Origin: Stenotrophomonas koreensis
GTDB taxonomy: Bacteria > Pseudomonadota > Gammaproteobacteria > Xanthomonadales > Xanthomonadaceae
Length of the DNA stretch: 64,000 nucleotides
Assembly: GCF_001431525.1 (NCBI RefSeq)
Contig: NZ_LDJH01000008.1
Span: forward strand, 62,001-126,000
Direction: 5' to 3'
Position numbers and translations under genes: made by a program. Of the stretch, positions 29,351 to 39,326 are shown piece after piece. Position 1 is the first letter of the stretch; each line of letters begins with the position of its first letter. The notes under the pieces were generated by a model. The model was not told the origin of the DNA, did not search any database, and saw only the letters and a program-made list of their open reading frames with translations.

Positions 29351-29902
29351 ATGGCACGCGGCATCAACAAGGTCATCCTGGTCGGCAATCTCGGTAACGA
29401 CCCGGAAGTGAAGTACACCCAGTCCGGCATGGCCATCACCACGTTGAGCCTTGCCACCACCAGCTCGCGCAAGGACCGTGACGGCAACCAGCAGGAAAAA
29501 ACCGAATGGCACCGGGTCAAGCTGTTCGGCAAGCTCGGTGAAATTGCCGGCGAATACCTGCGCAAGGGCCGCCAGGTCTACATCGAGGGCCGCATCGAAT
29601 ACGGCTCCTACGAAAAGGATGGCGTGAAGCAGTACACCACCGACATCATCGCCGACGACATGCAGATGCTGGGCGGCCGTGAAGAAGGCGGCGGCATGGG
29701 CGGTGAGCGGGCCCCGCGCCCGGCGCGCCCGCAGCAGGGTTATGACAACGACCAGGGCGGTGGTTATGGCGGTGCCCGCAGTAGCGGCCGCGGCGCTCCC
29801 GCTGGCGGATCGGGCGGCTATGAGCAGCGTCCGCAGCGCCCGGCTCCGGCGCCGCAGGCGCCGCCGATGGACGACTTTGCCGACGACGACATCCCGTTCT
29901 GA
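29351..29902 (+). CDS. ssb: Single-stranded DNA-binding protein
   Basis: A 183-residue SSB. The OB-fold (1-110) has the family core [19 protein letters not shown] and [21 protein letters not shown] Gly/Pro/Arg/Gln-rich flexible linker follows (about 112-172), then the acidic protein-docking tip [11 protein letters not shown]. It is transcribed alone, with a promoter-like A+T-rich patch near 29285-29300 and a textbook terminator behind it. Confidence 0.97.
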   Translation: MARGINKVILVGNLGNDPEVKYTQSGMAITTLSLATTSSRKDRDGNQQEKTEWHRVKLFGKLGEIAGEYLRKGRQVYIEGRIEYGSYEKDGVKQYTTDIIADDMQMLGGREEGGGMGGERAPRPARPQQGYDNDQGGGYGGARSSGRGAPAGGSGGYEQRPQRPAPAPQAPPMDDFADDDIPF

Positions 29903-29927
29903 TACGCGCCGCTCCCTGGCCGAACAA

Positions 29928-29959
29928 CCCCGACACGCCGTTGCGTGCCGGGGTTTTTT
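29928..29959 (+). terminator. Rho-independent terminator of ssb
   Basis: CCCCGACACGC, loop CGTT, GCGTGCCGGGG with one mismatch, followed by six T. Confidence 0.93.
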
Positions 29960-30462
29960 AATGCTCTCCAGCCGGCTGCCACATCCCGCAGGCATCAGGA
30001 TTGCCCGCCATCGTGCAGCCGCGGCCTGCCCCGCCCGGGCATGCCGCACCACGCTAAGCGACCTCATTGCCAGCCAGGGAAAACGGCTTGCCCGCGCCGT
30101 GGACAATGACCACATGCCTGGCCTGCACGGGCTGCCACCCATCATGCAGCCAGGCCCACTGCACTGGCGCAGACCGGCACACGGCCACAGGCACTGTGAC
30201 CCAGCGCGCCTCCGGGCCGGTCAGCGCCGTTGCTTTGCTGGCTGCTTGAAGGCCCGGATGAATGGCGGAAAAAACGCTGTGACCGGGCCACTGCCGGCGC
30301 GGACGATGCCAACCCATCGACGCGTTCCGGTTATCAGGATGTATTCCCAACCGCACAGGCAATGCACGGCGTCGCGTTGCCGGCGGCGTTTGCCTGCCCG
30401 CGGCAAGCCGGCTAGCCTTACAGGCATTACCGGCACGTTTCTCTGGCGAAGGGGAAGCAGGC
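29960..30462. other. 500-bp gap without a supported gene
   Basis: Open frames exist on both strands but none has a ribosome site. The best, on the minus strand (to 30054), extends antisense into the following receiver gene. It contains Trp/Val-rich text such as RWVTVPVAVC and HVVIVHGAGKPF that could be the remains of a small secreted protein. I cannot support a gene. The last 50 bases hold the promoter and AGGGG-type ribosome site region of the receiver. Confidence 0.4.
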
Positions 30463-30843
30463 ATGACAACGACGCTGGACCCCATCCTGGTTGTCGATGA
30501 CAACGCCGAGCTGCTGGATCTGATCCAGATCCTGATCAGCAATGCCGGGTATCAGGCGGTAACCACGCAACATTCGACACAGGCGCTGGAGCTGGCAAAA
30601 ACGCGGCATTTTTCCGCGCTGTTCACCGATCTGGTGATGCCGGTCCTCGATGGCCACGCGCTGATCCAGGCAATACGCCAAACCGACGGCCACCACGATT
30701 TACCGGTGGTGGTGCTTTCCGGCATTGCCATTGCCGAGCAGAAAAGCAGCCAACCGTGGATTCATCACCTGCAAAAACCGTTCAGCCTGGCCCAGTTCAA
30801 TGCCGCGCTGGAGCAAGTGATGGCAACGCCGCAGGCGCGCTGA
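30463..30843 (+). CDS. Stand-alone response-regulator receiver domain
   Basis: A 126-residue receiver only, with no output domain. The acidic pocket is VVDDNAE, the phospho-acceptor is D56 in LFTDLVMPVLDG, and the switch residues are S86 and K105 (LQKPFS). It could work like CheY or as a shuttle in a phosphorelay. No kinase gene is adjacent (neighbours are ssb and, converging, murD2), so its partner is elsewhere. Confidence 0.9.
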   Translation: MTTTLDPILVVDDNAELLDLIQILISNAGYQAVTTQHSTQALELAKTRHFSALFTDLVMPVLDGHALIQAIRQTDGHHDLPVVVLSGIAIAEQKSSQPWIHHLQKPFSLAQFNAALEQVMATPQAR

Positions 30844-30845
30844 AA

Positions 30846-30867
30846 GCCGCCGTGCCGGCACGGCGGC
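30846..30867. terminator. Perfect 22-bp palindrome between convergent genes
   Basis: GCCGCCGTGCC paired with GGCACGGCGGC, immediately after the receiver gene and 13 bp from the murD2 stop. There is no T-run; probably a shared transcription barrier. Confidence 0.5.
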
Positions 30868-30879
30868 CTGGCGCCCGGG

Positions 30880-32283
30880 TCAGCGGATGCCCAGCCCGGG
30901 AATCTGGCTGATCCGTGCCGGATCAAACCCGGCCAGCTCGGCAAAATGACGGCCACGGGCGACATAATCCGGATAGGCACCAAAACTCGGCGCTCCGGGT
31001 GAAAGCAGTACCACCCCACCCTGTCGCCCCAGCGCCTGGCGCGCCAGGTCCACGGCCTGGGCAAGATCGCTGGCCGCATGTAGCCCAAAACGCCCGTCGG
31101 CGACCGGCTGCAGCAGGGCATGGATGCGCGGGCCATTGGCGCCCATGGTGATGATTTCCAGTGGCGGCTGCCGCTGTACCTGGCGGGCAAAGTCCTGCCA
31201 GTCCAGCCCGCGGTCATGGCCGCCGACCAGCAGCGCGATGCGTTGCCCGGCAAAACATTCCAGCGCTGCCAGCGAGGCATGCGGGGTGGTGCTGATCGAA
31301 TCGTTCACCCAGGCCACGCCATCGCGCTGGCCCAGCCACTGCAGACGGTTGGGCAAGGGCTGGAACGACTGCACCGCCGGCGCCATCGCCACCGCATCCA
31401 ACCCCATCGCCTCGATGGCCGCCAGCACCGCACACAGGTTGCCGCGGTTGTGCGCCCCCGGCAGCGGGGAGGTGGCGGTATCAAACACCGGCTGCTGGCC
31501 GCGGTACACCACGCTGCCGAGCATGTGCCAGCCCTCGGGCTGGTTGAACCAGACCACCTGGCTGTGCGGCAGCTGCAGGCCCTGCAGATGCGGGTCGGCG
31601 GCATTGAGCACGGCGATGCGCGGATGTCCGGCCGTCACCAGCGCCAGCTTGTCATCGATGTAGCGCTGCTCGCTGCCATGCCAGTCCAGGTGCTCGGGAA
31701 AGATATTGAGCACGATAGCCACGGCCGGACGGACACCGGCACGGGCGACCTCGCCGGTCTGGTAGCTGGACAGTTCCACCGCCCAGTACTCCGGTGCCGG
31801 CTGCGGGTCGAGCACTTCCAGCAGCGGCAGGCCGATATTCCCGGCCAGCCCGGTGCGGTGGCCGGCGCAGCGCAGCAGGTGCGCCAGCAACGCGGTGGTG
31901 GTGCTCTTGCCCTTGGTGCCGGTGACGCAGACGGTATTGGCCAGCACGCCGGCGGCATTGGCCTGGGCGGCAAACCACAGGCTGCTGCCGCCGATCAGTT
32001 CGCTGCCGGCGGCGACCGCGGCCACGGCCTCGGGCCGGTACGGGCTGATCCCCGGCGATTTGATCACCACCTGGTAGGCAGCCAGCGCGGCGGCATCCGG
32101 TTCGCCCTGGACATCGAGCAAGGCATCGCCCAGCGCGCGCGCGCTGTCGGCCTGCCCGGCCGGGCAGAACAGGGTCAATGGCTGCTGCGGCAGGCGCGCG
32201 CGGATGGCGGCATACGCCGCATGGCCCTCACGCCCCCAGCCCCACAGCGCTACCGACCTGCCTTCAAGCTGCGAAATCAACAC
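30880..32283 (-). CDS. murD2: UDP-N-acetylmuramoyl-L-alanine--L-glutamate ligase MurD2
   Basis: A 467-residue Mur ligase. In Xanthomonas and relatives this form adds L-glutamate rather than D-glutamate to UDP-MurNAc-L-Ala. The ATP loop is [11 protein letters not shown] (120-130), and the central and C-terminal domains carry the usual PEHLDWHG and [16 protein letters not shown] segments. The start is GTG at 32283, inside the last codons of murL (20-bp overlap), so the pair is translationally coupled. It follows the normal MurD plan, but pairing with murL identifies it as the L-Glu-specific type. Confidence 0.88.
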   Translation of the reverse strand: MLISQLEGRSVALWGWGREGHAAYAAIRARLPQQPLTLFCPAGQADSARALGDALLDVQGEPDAAALAAYQVVIKSPGISPYRPEAVAAVAAGSELIGGSSLWFAAQANAAGVLANTVCVTGTKGKSTTTALLAHLLRCAGHRTGLAGNIGLPLLEVLDPQPAPEYWAVELSSYQTGEVARAGVRPAVAIVLNIFPEHLDWHGSEQRYIDDKLALVTAGHPRIAVLNAADPHLQGLQLPHSQVVWFNQPEGWHMLGSVVYRGQQPVFDTATSPLPGAHNRGNLCAVLAAIEAMGLDAVAMAPAVQSFQPLPNRLQWLGQRDGVAWVNDSISTTPHASLAALECFAGQRIALLVGGHDRGLDWQDFARQVQRQPPLEIITMGANGPRIHALLQPVADGRFGLHAASDLAQAVDLARQALGRQGGVVLLSPGAPSFGAYPDYVARGRHFAELAGFDPARISQIPGLGIR

Positions 32284-33616
32284 GGACCTTGTCCCAGACG
32301 GCGGCAGGAATACGGTGGCTGCGGTCCAGCACCAGCTGCGGCTCCAGCTGCAGCGCCTGCGGGTCGAGCTGGGGCGCGATCTGGCGCGCAAAGCGCTGCA
32401 CGATCAGGTCCTGGTTCCAGTCGGCACGGGCAGCCAGCGCGGCCATCGCCGCGCGCGACTCGCGGCCCTCGCCGACACACTCGAACGGTTTGTGGTCACC
32501 GTATTCGAGCAGCGCATCGTAGCCGGCGACCTGGTCGGCATCATCGAGCAGGTTGCGGCCGAAGATGCCGACCAGACGGGTCTTGGGCATGAACGGGGCC
32601 AACGCCAGGAACACGAAGTGGCACTTCGGGCAGACCCCGCACCAGCGGTTGACCGGGCGCTCGCCGAGGATGTGGAAGTTGCGGTTGCAGCTGGAAAAAT
32701 GCGCGTCGTAGTGATCCGTACGGGCGAACTGGCGTGCCACCGCCAGCTCCGACAGCGGACGCAGCAGCGAGTAGTACTGCAGGTCGGCGGCCACATGCGC
32801 GGCCACATGCTCGCCAAAGGCCTGCTCGAAGGCCCAGCCCTTGGACCACTGGTGGTTGACCTCGCCGGTGCCGGGAATCTGGCTGCCGTAACTGGCCGAG
32901 CGCTCGTTGGAGAACACCACCTGCCCGGCGCCACGCAGCAGCGCGGCCAGCACCAGGATGGCCGAATTGACCGCGGTCACCGGGATGTGGCCGTTCCAGG
33001 CGCCCTGCTGGTTGAGCTCGAACAAGGCCGGGGCCAGGCTGCGGCCGATGTTCAGCGTCGGCAGGCCGGTACGCTCGGCGCAGGCACGGATCAGCTGCGA
33101 GTTGCCGATCCAGGTCACGCTCTGCGCCACACCGGCGCGGCGCAGCGCTTCGATGGACACCAGCGAGTCCTTGCCGCCGCCGATCGCCACCAGCGCATCG
33201 GCGCCCAGGCCCAGCGCCGGTGCCGTCAGGGCATGGCCGGCCACCGGCAGCCTGAAACGGCCGCGCAGGTCCAGCCCGTTGCGGTAGGCGAACTCGCCCA
33301 GACCATTGAGATAGATGCCCTCCACCAGCTCGGCGGTCTCGGCATCGACGCTGTAGCTGTCCACGCTGACCTGTGCCGGCACTGCCGCCTTGTAGTAGCT
33401 GACCCCGGCGACCAGGTGCAGCAGGCGCAGCGCACGCTCGACCGCCTCGGCACGGGCGGCATCCAGCGCAAACGGCGCCCCGGGAATGGTCACCGTTTCG
33501 GTCATCGGCGCGCCATCATCGAAGGCGTAGACCAGCTCCACCACACCGGTAGCCGGGTCAAGGCGGCAACGGACGAAGCGGAAACAAGTGACCTGGTGTT
33601 TGTCAAAAGCAGTCAT
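32264..33616 (-). CDS. murL: UDP-MurNAc-L-Ala-L-Glu epimerase MurL
   Basis: A 450-residue enzyme that converts the terminal L-Glu of UDP-MurNAc-L-Ala-L-Glu to D-Glu, replacing the usual MurI racemase plus MurD route. An ATP-PP-type loop is visible in [21 protein letters not shown] likely zinc-binding Cys set ([10 protein letters not shown] with an upstream SSCNRNFH) lies in the C-terminal half. The ATG at 33616 is used. It directly precedes and overlaps murD2, the conserved order, which is the main support for both names. Confidence 0.88.
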   Translation of the reverse strand: MTAFDKHQVTCFRFVRCRLDPATGVVELVYAFDDGAPMTETVTIPGAPFALDAARAEAVERALRLLHLVAGVSYYKAAVPAQVSVDSYSVDAETAELVEGIYLNGLGEFAYRNGLDLRGRFRLPVAGHALTAPALGLGADALVAIGGGKDSLVSIEALRRAGVAQSVTWIGNSQLIRACAERTGLPTLNIGRSLAPALFELNQQGAWNGHIPVTAVNSAILVLAALLRGAGQVVFSNERSASYGSQIPGTGEVNHQWSKGWAFEQAFGEHVAAHVAADLQYYSLLRPLSELAVARQFARTDHYDAHFSSCNRNFHILGERPVNRWCGVCPKCHFVFLALAPFMPKTRLVGIFGRNLLDDADQVAGYDALLEYGDHKPFECVGEGRESRAAMAALAARADWNQDLIVQRFARQIAPQLDPQALQLEPQLVLDRSHRIPAAVWDKVRVDFAA

Positions 33617-33635
33617 GGGCAACCTGGAAAATCAA

Positions 33636-33658
33636 ACGGCGCGCGGTTTTCGCGCGCC
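33636..33658 (-). terminator. Terminator-like hairpin after the lysC-lysA fusion gene
   Basis: GGCGCGCG, loop GTTTT, CGCGCGCC. On the minus strand the stem is followed by GTTTGATTTT. It separates the lysC-lysA fusion from murL. Confidence 0.6.
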
Positions 33659-33701
33659 CTGGCGGAACGGGGCGGAAACAACAGCCGGGGTGGCAAGCCA
33701 C

Positions 33702-36311
33702 TCAACCGGCGTCATCGAGGATGTCCTGGGCCGGCAGGCCGCGCAGGTTGTAGTGGCTGGCCATCGAATAGCCATACGCGCCGGCATCGCTGATCACGAT
33801 GACATCATCGGCCGCAGTGGAGGCCGGCAGGCGGCGGCCACGGCCGAAGATGTCGGAGGATTCGCAGATCGGCCCGACCACATCGAACTCGGCATCGGCA
33901 TAGCCGCCCTGACGGCTGAGGTTGTCGATGTCATGCCATGCGTCATACAGCGCCGGGCGCAGCAGGGTGTGCATGCCGGCATCCAGGCCAACGCGGCGGA
34001 TGCCTTCCTTCTCCACCACCTGGGTCACCGATGCCAGCAGCACGCCGCCTTCGGCGGCCAGGTAACGCCCCGGTTCGATGACCAGCTCGAACTGCGGATG
34101 CACCCGCTTGAGTTCGGCCAGCCCTTCGGCCCAGTCCTCCAGGTCAAACGGCTCGTCATCGGCGCTGTAGGGAATGGGCAGGCCGCCACCGATATCGATC
34201 GTGCGTACCGAGCCGATGCGGCGGGCAAACCCGGCCATTTCGTCATACATCAGCCGCCAGTGCTCGCGGTTGCCAACCCCGCTGCCGAGGTGGGCATGCA
34301 GGCCGACGATGCGTACCTCCAGCGCCTGGGCCAGCTGCATGAACTCCTCCACCCGCGCCGTCGGCAGGCCGAACTTGGAATCCTTGCCACCGGTGGTGAC
34401 CTTGGCATGGTGGCCATCGCCACGGCCCAGGTCGATGCGCAGCCAGAGCTGGCGGCCACGGAAGATGTCCGGCCAGCGCTGCAGCAGCTCGACATTGTCC
34501 ACGGTCACCGTCACCCCCAGCGCCAGCGCTTCGGTGTATTCACTGCGCGGGGCAAAGCTGGGGGTGAACAGCACCTGCTGCGGGCTCAGGCCGGGAACAC
34601 TGGCCAGCACATGGCGGATCTCGCCCAGCGACACGCATTCCAGACCAAACCCCTCCTCGACCAGGGTACGCAGGATCGCCGGATGCGGATTGGCTTTGAT
34701 CGCGTAGTAACGGCGGTCAATGGCACTGATCGCGGCCAGCGCGCGCGCCCTCTCCCGCACCGTGGGCAGGTGGTAGACATAGCGCGGGGTGCCCTCCCAG
34801 GCCAGCGCCAGCAGCTTCTCGCGCTGGCTCTTCCACCACGGCGTCGGCCGCGGCCGGATGTCCCCGGTGATCTCGCGCCAGCGCACGCCGAAAACGTCGC
34901 TGCTGGCGACCGGCAACGCACCGGAATCAATCAGCTCCTCGTGCAGGATCGGCAGCAGGCCATCGGCGGCGGCCTCATCGATGACGAAGGTCAGGTTCAG
35001 GTCGTTGGAGGACTGGCTGATCATATGTACGCGTTCTTTTCCAAAAGTGGCCCACACATCGGAGAGTTTGTGCAACAACGAACGCATGCCGCGACCGACC
35101 AGGGTGATCGCCGCGCACGGCACGATCACCTTTACCTTGCAGATCTGCGCCAGATCGGCCGACAGCGCATTGAGCACGTCGGTACTGACCAGATTCTCGC
35201 TCGGATCCAGCGACACGGTGACATTGGTCTCGGCCGAACCGATCAGGTCCACCGACAGCCCATGCTTCTTGAACAGCGCAAACACATCGGCCAGGAAGCC
35301 GACCTGCTGCCACATGCCGATGCCTTCCATCGACACCAGCACGATGCCGTTGCGGCGGCTGATCGCCTTGACCCCGGGCACCGGCGCGGCACTGCCGTCG
35401 ATCCAGGTGCCGGGCATGTGCGGGCGCTCGGTATCCAGGATCGCCATCGGCACGCCGGCATCGCGGCAGGGTTTGATCGCCCGCGGATGCAGCACCTTGG
35501 CCCCGGTGGTGGCGATTTCCTGTGCCTCGTAATAGTCCAGCCGGGTCAGCAGGCGCGCATCGGGCACTTCCTTCGGGTTGGCCGAGAACATGCCCGGCAC
35601 GTCGGTCCAGATCTCCACCCGTGAGGCCAGCAGCAGCGCGCCGAAATAGGCCGCCGAGGTATCCGAGCCGCCGCGGCCGAGAATGGCGGTACCGCCCTCG
35701 GCATGGGCAGCAATGAAGCCCTGGGTGATCAGCATGCGCTGGGGCTGGGCATCGAAGCGGGCCTTGAAGTCGCCTTGTGCCTGCCACTGGCAGTTCACGC
35801 TCAGGCGCCTGGACCAGGCACTCTGGTTTTCGCCGGCCGGCGCCGACAGCAGCCAGTCACGCGCATCCATCCAGCCAAAATCCAGGCCGCGTGGCCCGGC
35901 CAGATAGGCCGCGCCCAGGGTCGAGGACAGCAGCTCGCCCTGGGCCAGCACCTCGGCCTGCCAGTCCAGGCTGCGTGCTGGCGCGCGCGGATCCTCCAGC
36001 AACCCTTCCAGCAGCGCCAGCCGCTCGCCCAGCACACGCTCCGGGTCCAGGCCCAGCTCGATGCAGAAGTCGCGGTGACGGCCCACCAGGGCTGCCACGC
36101 GCTGCGCGCTGTCGGACGCGCCCTCGCTGATGGCCAGCAGCTCATTGGTCACCCCGGACAGCGCCGAGACCACCACCAGGATGCGTCCGCCGCTCTCGTC
36201 AGCGCGTTTTTTTGCCAGTTTGCCAATCGTGTCCCAACGATGACGGCGTGACACCGAGGTGCCACCAAACTTGAGCACGACCCAACGGTCGCCTTGCGGG
36301 AGAGCGGACAT
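33702..36311 (-). CDS. Bifunctional aspartate kinase / diaminopimelate decarboxylase
   Basis: An 869-residue fusion that carries the first and last steps of the aspartate-to-lysine pathway. The N-terminal kinase part (about 1-300) has KFGGTSV (14-20) and a GRGGSDTSAA loop. ACT regulatory domains follow (about 320-470, with GMWQQVGFLADVFALF and HMISQSSNDLNLTFV), implying feedback control. The C-terminal LysA part (about 490-869) has the PLP lysine in YYAIKANPHP (about 537) and the HLGSGVG and ESSDIFGR segments. Such fusions are typical of Xanthomonadaceae. No frame break is visible. Meso-diaminopimelate is also a cell-wall component, fitting the murL-murD2 neighbours. Confidence 0.95.
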   Translation of the reverse strand: MSALPQGDRWVVLKFGGTSVSRRHRWDTIGKLAKKRADESGGRILVVVSALSGVTNELLAISEGASDSAQRVAALVGRHRDFCIELGLDPERVLGERLALLEGLLEDPRAPARSLDWQAEVLAQGELLSSTLGAAYLAGPRGLDFGWMDARDWLLSAPAGENQSAWSRRLSVNCQWQAQGDFKARFDAQPQRMLITQGFIAAHAEGGTAILGRGGSDTSAAYFGALLLASRVEIWTDVPGMFSANPKEVPDARLLTRLDYYEAQEIATTGAKVLHPRAIKPCRDAGVPMAILDTERPHMPGTWIDGSAAPVPGVKAISRRNGIVLVSMEGIGMWQQVGFLADVFALFKKHGLSVDLIGSAETNVTVSLDPSENLVSTDVLNALSADLAQICKVKVIVPCAAITLVGRGMRSLLHKLSDVWATFGKERVHMISQSSNDLNLTFVIDEAAADGLLPILHEELIDSGALPVASSDVFGVRWREITGDIRPRPTPWWKSQREKLLALAWEGTPRYVYHLPTVRERARALAAISAIDRRYYAIKANPHPAILRTLVEEGFGLECVSLGEIRHVLASVPGLSPQQVLFTPSFAPRSEYTEALALGVTVTVDNVELLQRWPDIFRGRQLWLRIDLGRGDGHHAKVTTGGKDSKFGLPTARVEEFMQLAQALEVRIVGLHAHLGSGVGNREHWRLMYDEMAGFARRIGSVRTIDIGGGLPIPYSADDEPFDLEDWAEGLAELKRVHPQFELVIEPGRYLAAEGGVLLASVTQVVEKEGIRRVGLDAGMHTLLRPALYDAWHDIDNLSRQGGYADAEFDVVGPICESSDIFGRGRRLPASTAADDVIVISDAGAYGYSMASHYNLRGLPAQDILDDAG

Positions 36312-36455
36312 AAAAGCCTGAACAAAGGTCGGGGGAAGGGACAGCCGCGGCGCAGATCACGCCGTGGTCACGATTCTATGCCAATGCCTGCGCCACTGAC
36401 CGACCCAATGCGTGCAGGTTAAGCTGGCTGCCTTGTTTTGGGAGGAACCTGCTGC

Positions 36456-37313
36456 ATGCAACGCCGCTATCTGCAACTGGATGTCTTCAGCGAACGCGCC
36501 GGCCAGGGCAACCCCCTGGGCGTGGTGGTGGACTGCGAGGGCCTGGATTCGGCCGCGATGCAGGCCATTGCCGGCTGGTTGAACCTGTCCGAGACCATCT
36601 TCCTGCTGCCGCCCGACGCCGGCGCCAGCTACCAGCTGCGCATTTTCACCCCGCGCCAGGAACTGCCGTTTGCCGGTCACCCCAGCGTCGGCGCTGCCTG
36701 GGCGGCATTGGAGCTGGGCCTGGCCGAGGCTGGGGAAAGCCGTGAGCTGGTCCAGCAGTGCGCCGCCGGCCTGCTGCCGGTGAAGGTGGTCGGCAGCCGC
36801 TGGTTCCGCCAGTTGCATGTACGCACCCCACCGGCGCAGCGCCGCGATGCGACCATCGGCCCCCTGCCCACCGGGCTGGCCGCACTGGCCCACCCCGGAT
36901 CGACACCGGCGCTGTGGAGCAACGGCCCGGACTGGTGGCTGCTGCGTGCCCGCAGCGAAGCGGAGCTGCGCCGCTACCAGCCCGAGCTGGCAGCGATCGC
37001 CGCCCTGCCCGGCAGCGGCAAGCTTGCGCTGTACGCCCCGGCCGACCGCCCGGATGTGGGCTATCAGTACGTGTTGCGCGCCTTCGCCCCGGGGGTCGGG
37101 ATCAACGAGGACCCGGTCACCGGCAGTGCCCATGCGCTGGTCGCCGCCGCCCTGCTGCAGGCCGGGGAACTGGCAGCAGGCAGCCAATACCTGGCCAGCC
37201 AGGGCCGCGAACGTGGCCGCAACGGCCAGGTCCATGTGCAGATAGATGACCAGGGCCAGGTCTGGATCGGCGGCAGCGTGCAACCGGTCATCAATGGCCA
37301 TATCGATTGGTAA
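36456..37313 (+). CDS. PhzF family epimerase/isomerase
   Basis: A 285-residue member of the PhzF fold (diaminopimelate-epimerase-like). The catalytic Glu is E46 in LNLSETIFLL; H75 is in the FAGHPSVGAAWA segment, and a late NEDPVTGSAHALV motif closes the active site. The fold isomerises small carboxylates, but no phenazine genes are present, so the substrate is unknown. The ATG at 36456 has a strong GGAGGA. It is divergent from the lysC-lysA fusion. Confidence 0.92.
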   Translation: MQRRYLQLDVFSERAGQGNPLGVVVDCEGLDSAAMQAIAGWLNLSETIFLLPPDAGASYQLRIFTPRQELPFAGHPSVGAAWAALELGLAEAGESRELVQQCAAGLLPVKVVGSRWFRQLHVRTPPAQRRDATIGPLPTGLAALAHPGSTPALWSNGPDWWLLRARSEAELRRYQPELAAIAALPGSGKLALYAPADRPDVGYQYVLRAFAPGVGINEDPVTGSAHALVAAALLQAGELAAGSQYLASQGRERGRNGQVHVQIDDQGQVWIGGSVQPVINGHIDW

Positions 37314-37315
37314 GC

Positions 37316-37349
37316 CCGGCCCGGGCCGGGGATGGTTCCGGCCCGGGCT
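37316..37349. terminator. GC-rich inverted repeat after the phzF-like gene
   Basis: GCCCGGCCCGGGCC paired with a second GGCCCGGGC copy, between two convergent genes. There is no clear T-run. Confidence 0.4.
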
Positions 37350-37376
37350 GATCTGGGCAAGCGGTGGTGGTTCTGG

Positions 37377-39050
37377 CTATTCGGCCTGGTAGACCGGCTG
37401 CGCATCCACCCAGGTCGAAAGCACCTTCAAGGTGGAAAGCTGTTGCGGCGCGACCTGCAGCGGGTTGTGGTCCAGCACCACGAAGTCGGCGCGCAGGCCC
37501 TCGCGCAGCATCCCCACTTCCAGCTCGGCAAAGCCGGCATACGCGGCACCGGCCGTGAACCCGTCCAGCGCCTGAGCAGACGTCAACCGCTGCTCCGGAT
37601 ACCAGCCGCCCACGGGCAGGCCCTGGCCATCCTGCCGGGTCGCCGCTGCCTGCAGGCCCAGCCGGGGATCGACCTGTTCAACCGGAAAATCCGAGCCCAG
37701 GGCCAGCCGTGCACCACTGCGGCGCAGGCTCTGCCACGCGTAGGCACCCACGATACGCTGCGCACCGACACGCTCTTCGGCCCAGCCCATGTCCGAGGTG
37801 GCATGGGTCGGCTGCATCGAGGCAATGACCCCGAGCTGGGCAAAGCGGGCAATGTCCTGTGCGGCGAGCACCTGCGCATGTTCCACCCGCCAGCGCAGGT
37901 CCGCCGGCGCTGACTCGCCCAGTACCGCCTGATAGTTGTCCAGCACGACCCGGTTGCCGCGATCGCCGATGGCATGGCTGGCGACCTGCACCCCGCACTG
38001 TGCCGCCTTGCGGCTGGCCGCCAGGTGCTGCTGCGGGCTCATCATCAGCAGGCCGTGGTTGTGCGGATCATCACTGTAGGGGGCCAGCATGGCCGCGCCG
38101 CGGCTGCCCAGGGCGCCGTCGACAAACAGCTTCACCCCGCGCATCTGCAGGCGCCCGCCCGGATGCCGGTACAGGCCGTCACGGCACAGGTCGGCCAGCG
38201 CCTGGCCGTCGCCATCGGCGTAGGCATCCACCCGCAACGGCAGCTTGCCGGCATCGGCAAAGCGGGCAAAACGCGCCAGCTCCTCGCGCGACACGCCCAT
38301 GTCGTGGACACCGGTCAGGCCGTTGGCTACCGCCAGCTGCAACGCGCGCTCCAGACGCCGGTCCAGTTCTTCCGGCGCATGCGCCGGGATATGCGCACTG
38401 ACCAGGCCGGCAGCCGCATCGATCAGCACGCCGGTGGGCTGGCCAGCGGCATCGCGCTCGATCCGGCCACCCTCCGGATGCCAGTGGCCTGCCAGCGAGC
38501 GCCCCTGGGCCTGGGCAATGCGCAACGCCGCCGAATTGACCCAGGCCGCATGACCATCGACCCGGTCCAGATACAACGGCCGGTCCGGAAACGCGGCATC
38601 CAGATCAGCGGCGCTGGGGAAGGTTTTTCCCGGCCACAGGTTCTGGTCCCAGCCACGTCCGATCAACCACTGGCCCGGTGCCAACTGCGCTTCGGCCGCC
38701 TGCAGCCGGGCAATCACCTCCTGCTTGCTGCGCACACCCCACAGGTTGGCCTCGCTCAGGCCATGGCCCAGGTTGACCAGATGCGCATGGGCATCGATCA
38801 CCCCGGGGATCACGGTGGCCTGGCCCAGATCATGCGCGCTGGCCTGGGGATAGCGGGCCTGCAAGGTGTGTTTTTCGCCCAGCGCCAGCACCCGGCCGCT
38901 CTGGCCATCAATCACCATGGCCTGTACCTGCGGCTGGTCCGGGTTACCGGTGACAATCTCCCTGGCGCTGACCAGCTGCAGCTGCGCAGCGGCCAGCGGT
39001 GACAGCAGCAAGGCGCCAAGCGCGGTAAAAGCAGCCCAATGTCGATGCAT
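37377..39050 (-). CDS. Secreted amidohydrolase (YtcJ-like)
   Basis: A 557-residue metal-dependent hydrolase of amidohydrolase family 3, exported by a signal peptide (to about residue 22). The first metal motif is DAHAHL (H88, H90); later ligands lie in SHAIGDRGN (His), HAQVL (His) and the terminal ALGSDFPVEQVDP Asp. It probably cleaves an amide or cyclic amide outside the cytoplasm; the natural substrate is unknown. The ATG at 39050 gives the signal peptide; a longer frame upstream does not. Confidence 0.9.
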   Translation of the reverse strand: MHRHWAAFTALGALLLSPLAAAQLQLVSAREIVTGNPDQPQVQAMVIDGQSGRVLALGEKHTLQARYPQASAHDLGQATVIPGVIDAHAHLVNLGHGLSEANLWGVRSKQEVIARLQAAEAQLAPGQWLIGRGWDQNLWPGKTFPSAADLDAAFPDRPLYLDRVDGHAAWVNSAALRIAQAQGRSLAGHWHPEGGRIERDAAGQPTGVLIDAAAGLVSAHIPAHAPEELDRRLERALQLAVANGLTGVHDMGVSREELARFARFADAGKLPLRVDAYADGDGQALADLCRDGLYRHPGGRLQMRGVKLFVDGALGSRGAAMLAPYSDDPHNHGLLMMSPQQHLAASRKAAQCGVQVASHAIGDRGNRVVLDNYQAVLGESAPADLRWRVEHAQVLAAQDIARFAQLGVIASMQPTHATSDMGWAEERVGAQRIVGAYAWQSLRRSGARLALGSDFPVEQVDPRLGLQAAATRQDGQGLPVGGWYPEQRLTSAQALDGFTAGAAYAGFAELEVGMLREGLRADFVVLDHNPLQVAPQQLSTLKVLSTWVDAQPVYQAE

Positions 39051-39326
39051 CCGATATCCCCCTCGCCGAAAAGTCAGTCCACGCACTATGCCAGCAACCC
39101 GGCCAGCAGGATCCAACTCCCTGCCTGCAGCTGCGTGCTGGCGCATGCGCTGCGCGGGCCGGACGCGGCAATTTGCCTGCCATTTGCCTGCCATCGGCAC
39201 AGAACCCGATCTTTTTATCGGTAAAAAGGCAAATGCCTATTGGCGCGGCAATCTGATTGCCCTACATTTCCAGTGCCGACGGGGTCGGCAGACCTACCAA
39301 CCCAACCGTTCACGGAACAGGAAAAA

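Noticed and set aside
30054-30317. Possible minus-strand gene in the gap after ssb
   Set aside because: No ribosome site, no family likeness, and its upstream part lies antisense to the receiver gene; kept only as a remark on the gap.
39051-39326. tRNA or small RNA gene before the HU-like gene
   Set aside because: TTTGCCTGCC direct repeats and an A+T-rich promoter patch are present, but no cloverleaf or terminator that would support an RNA gene.
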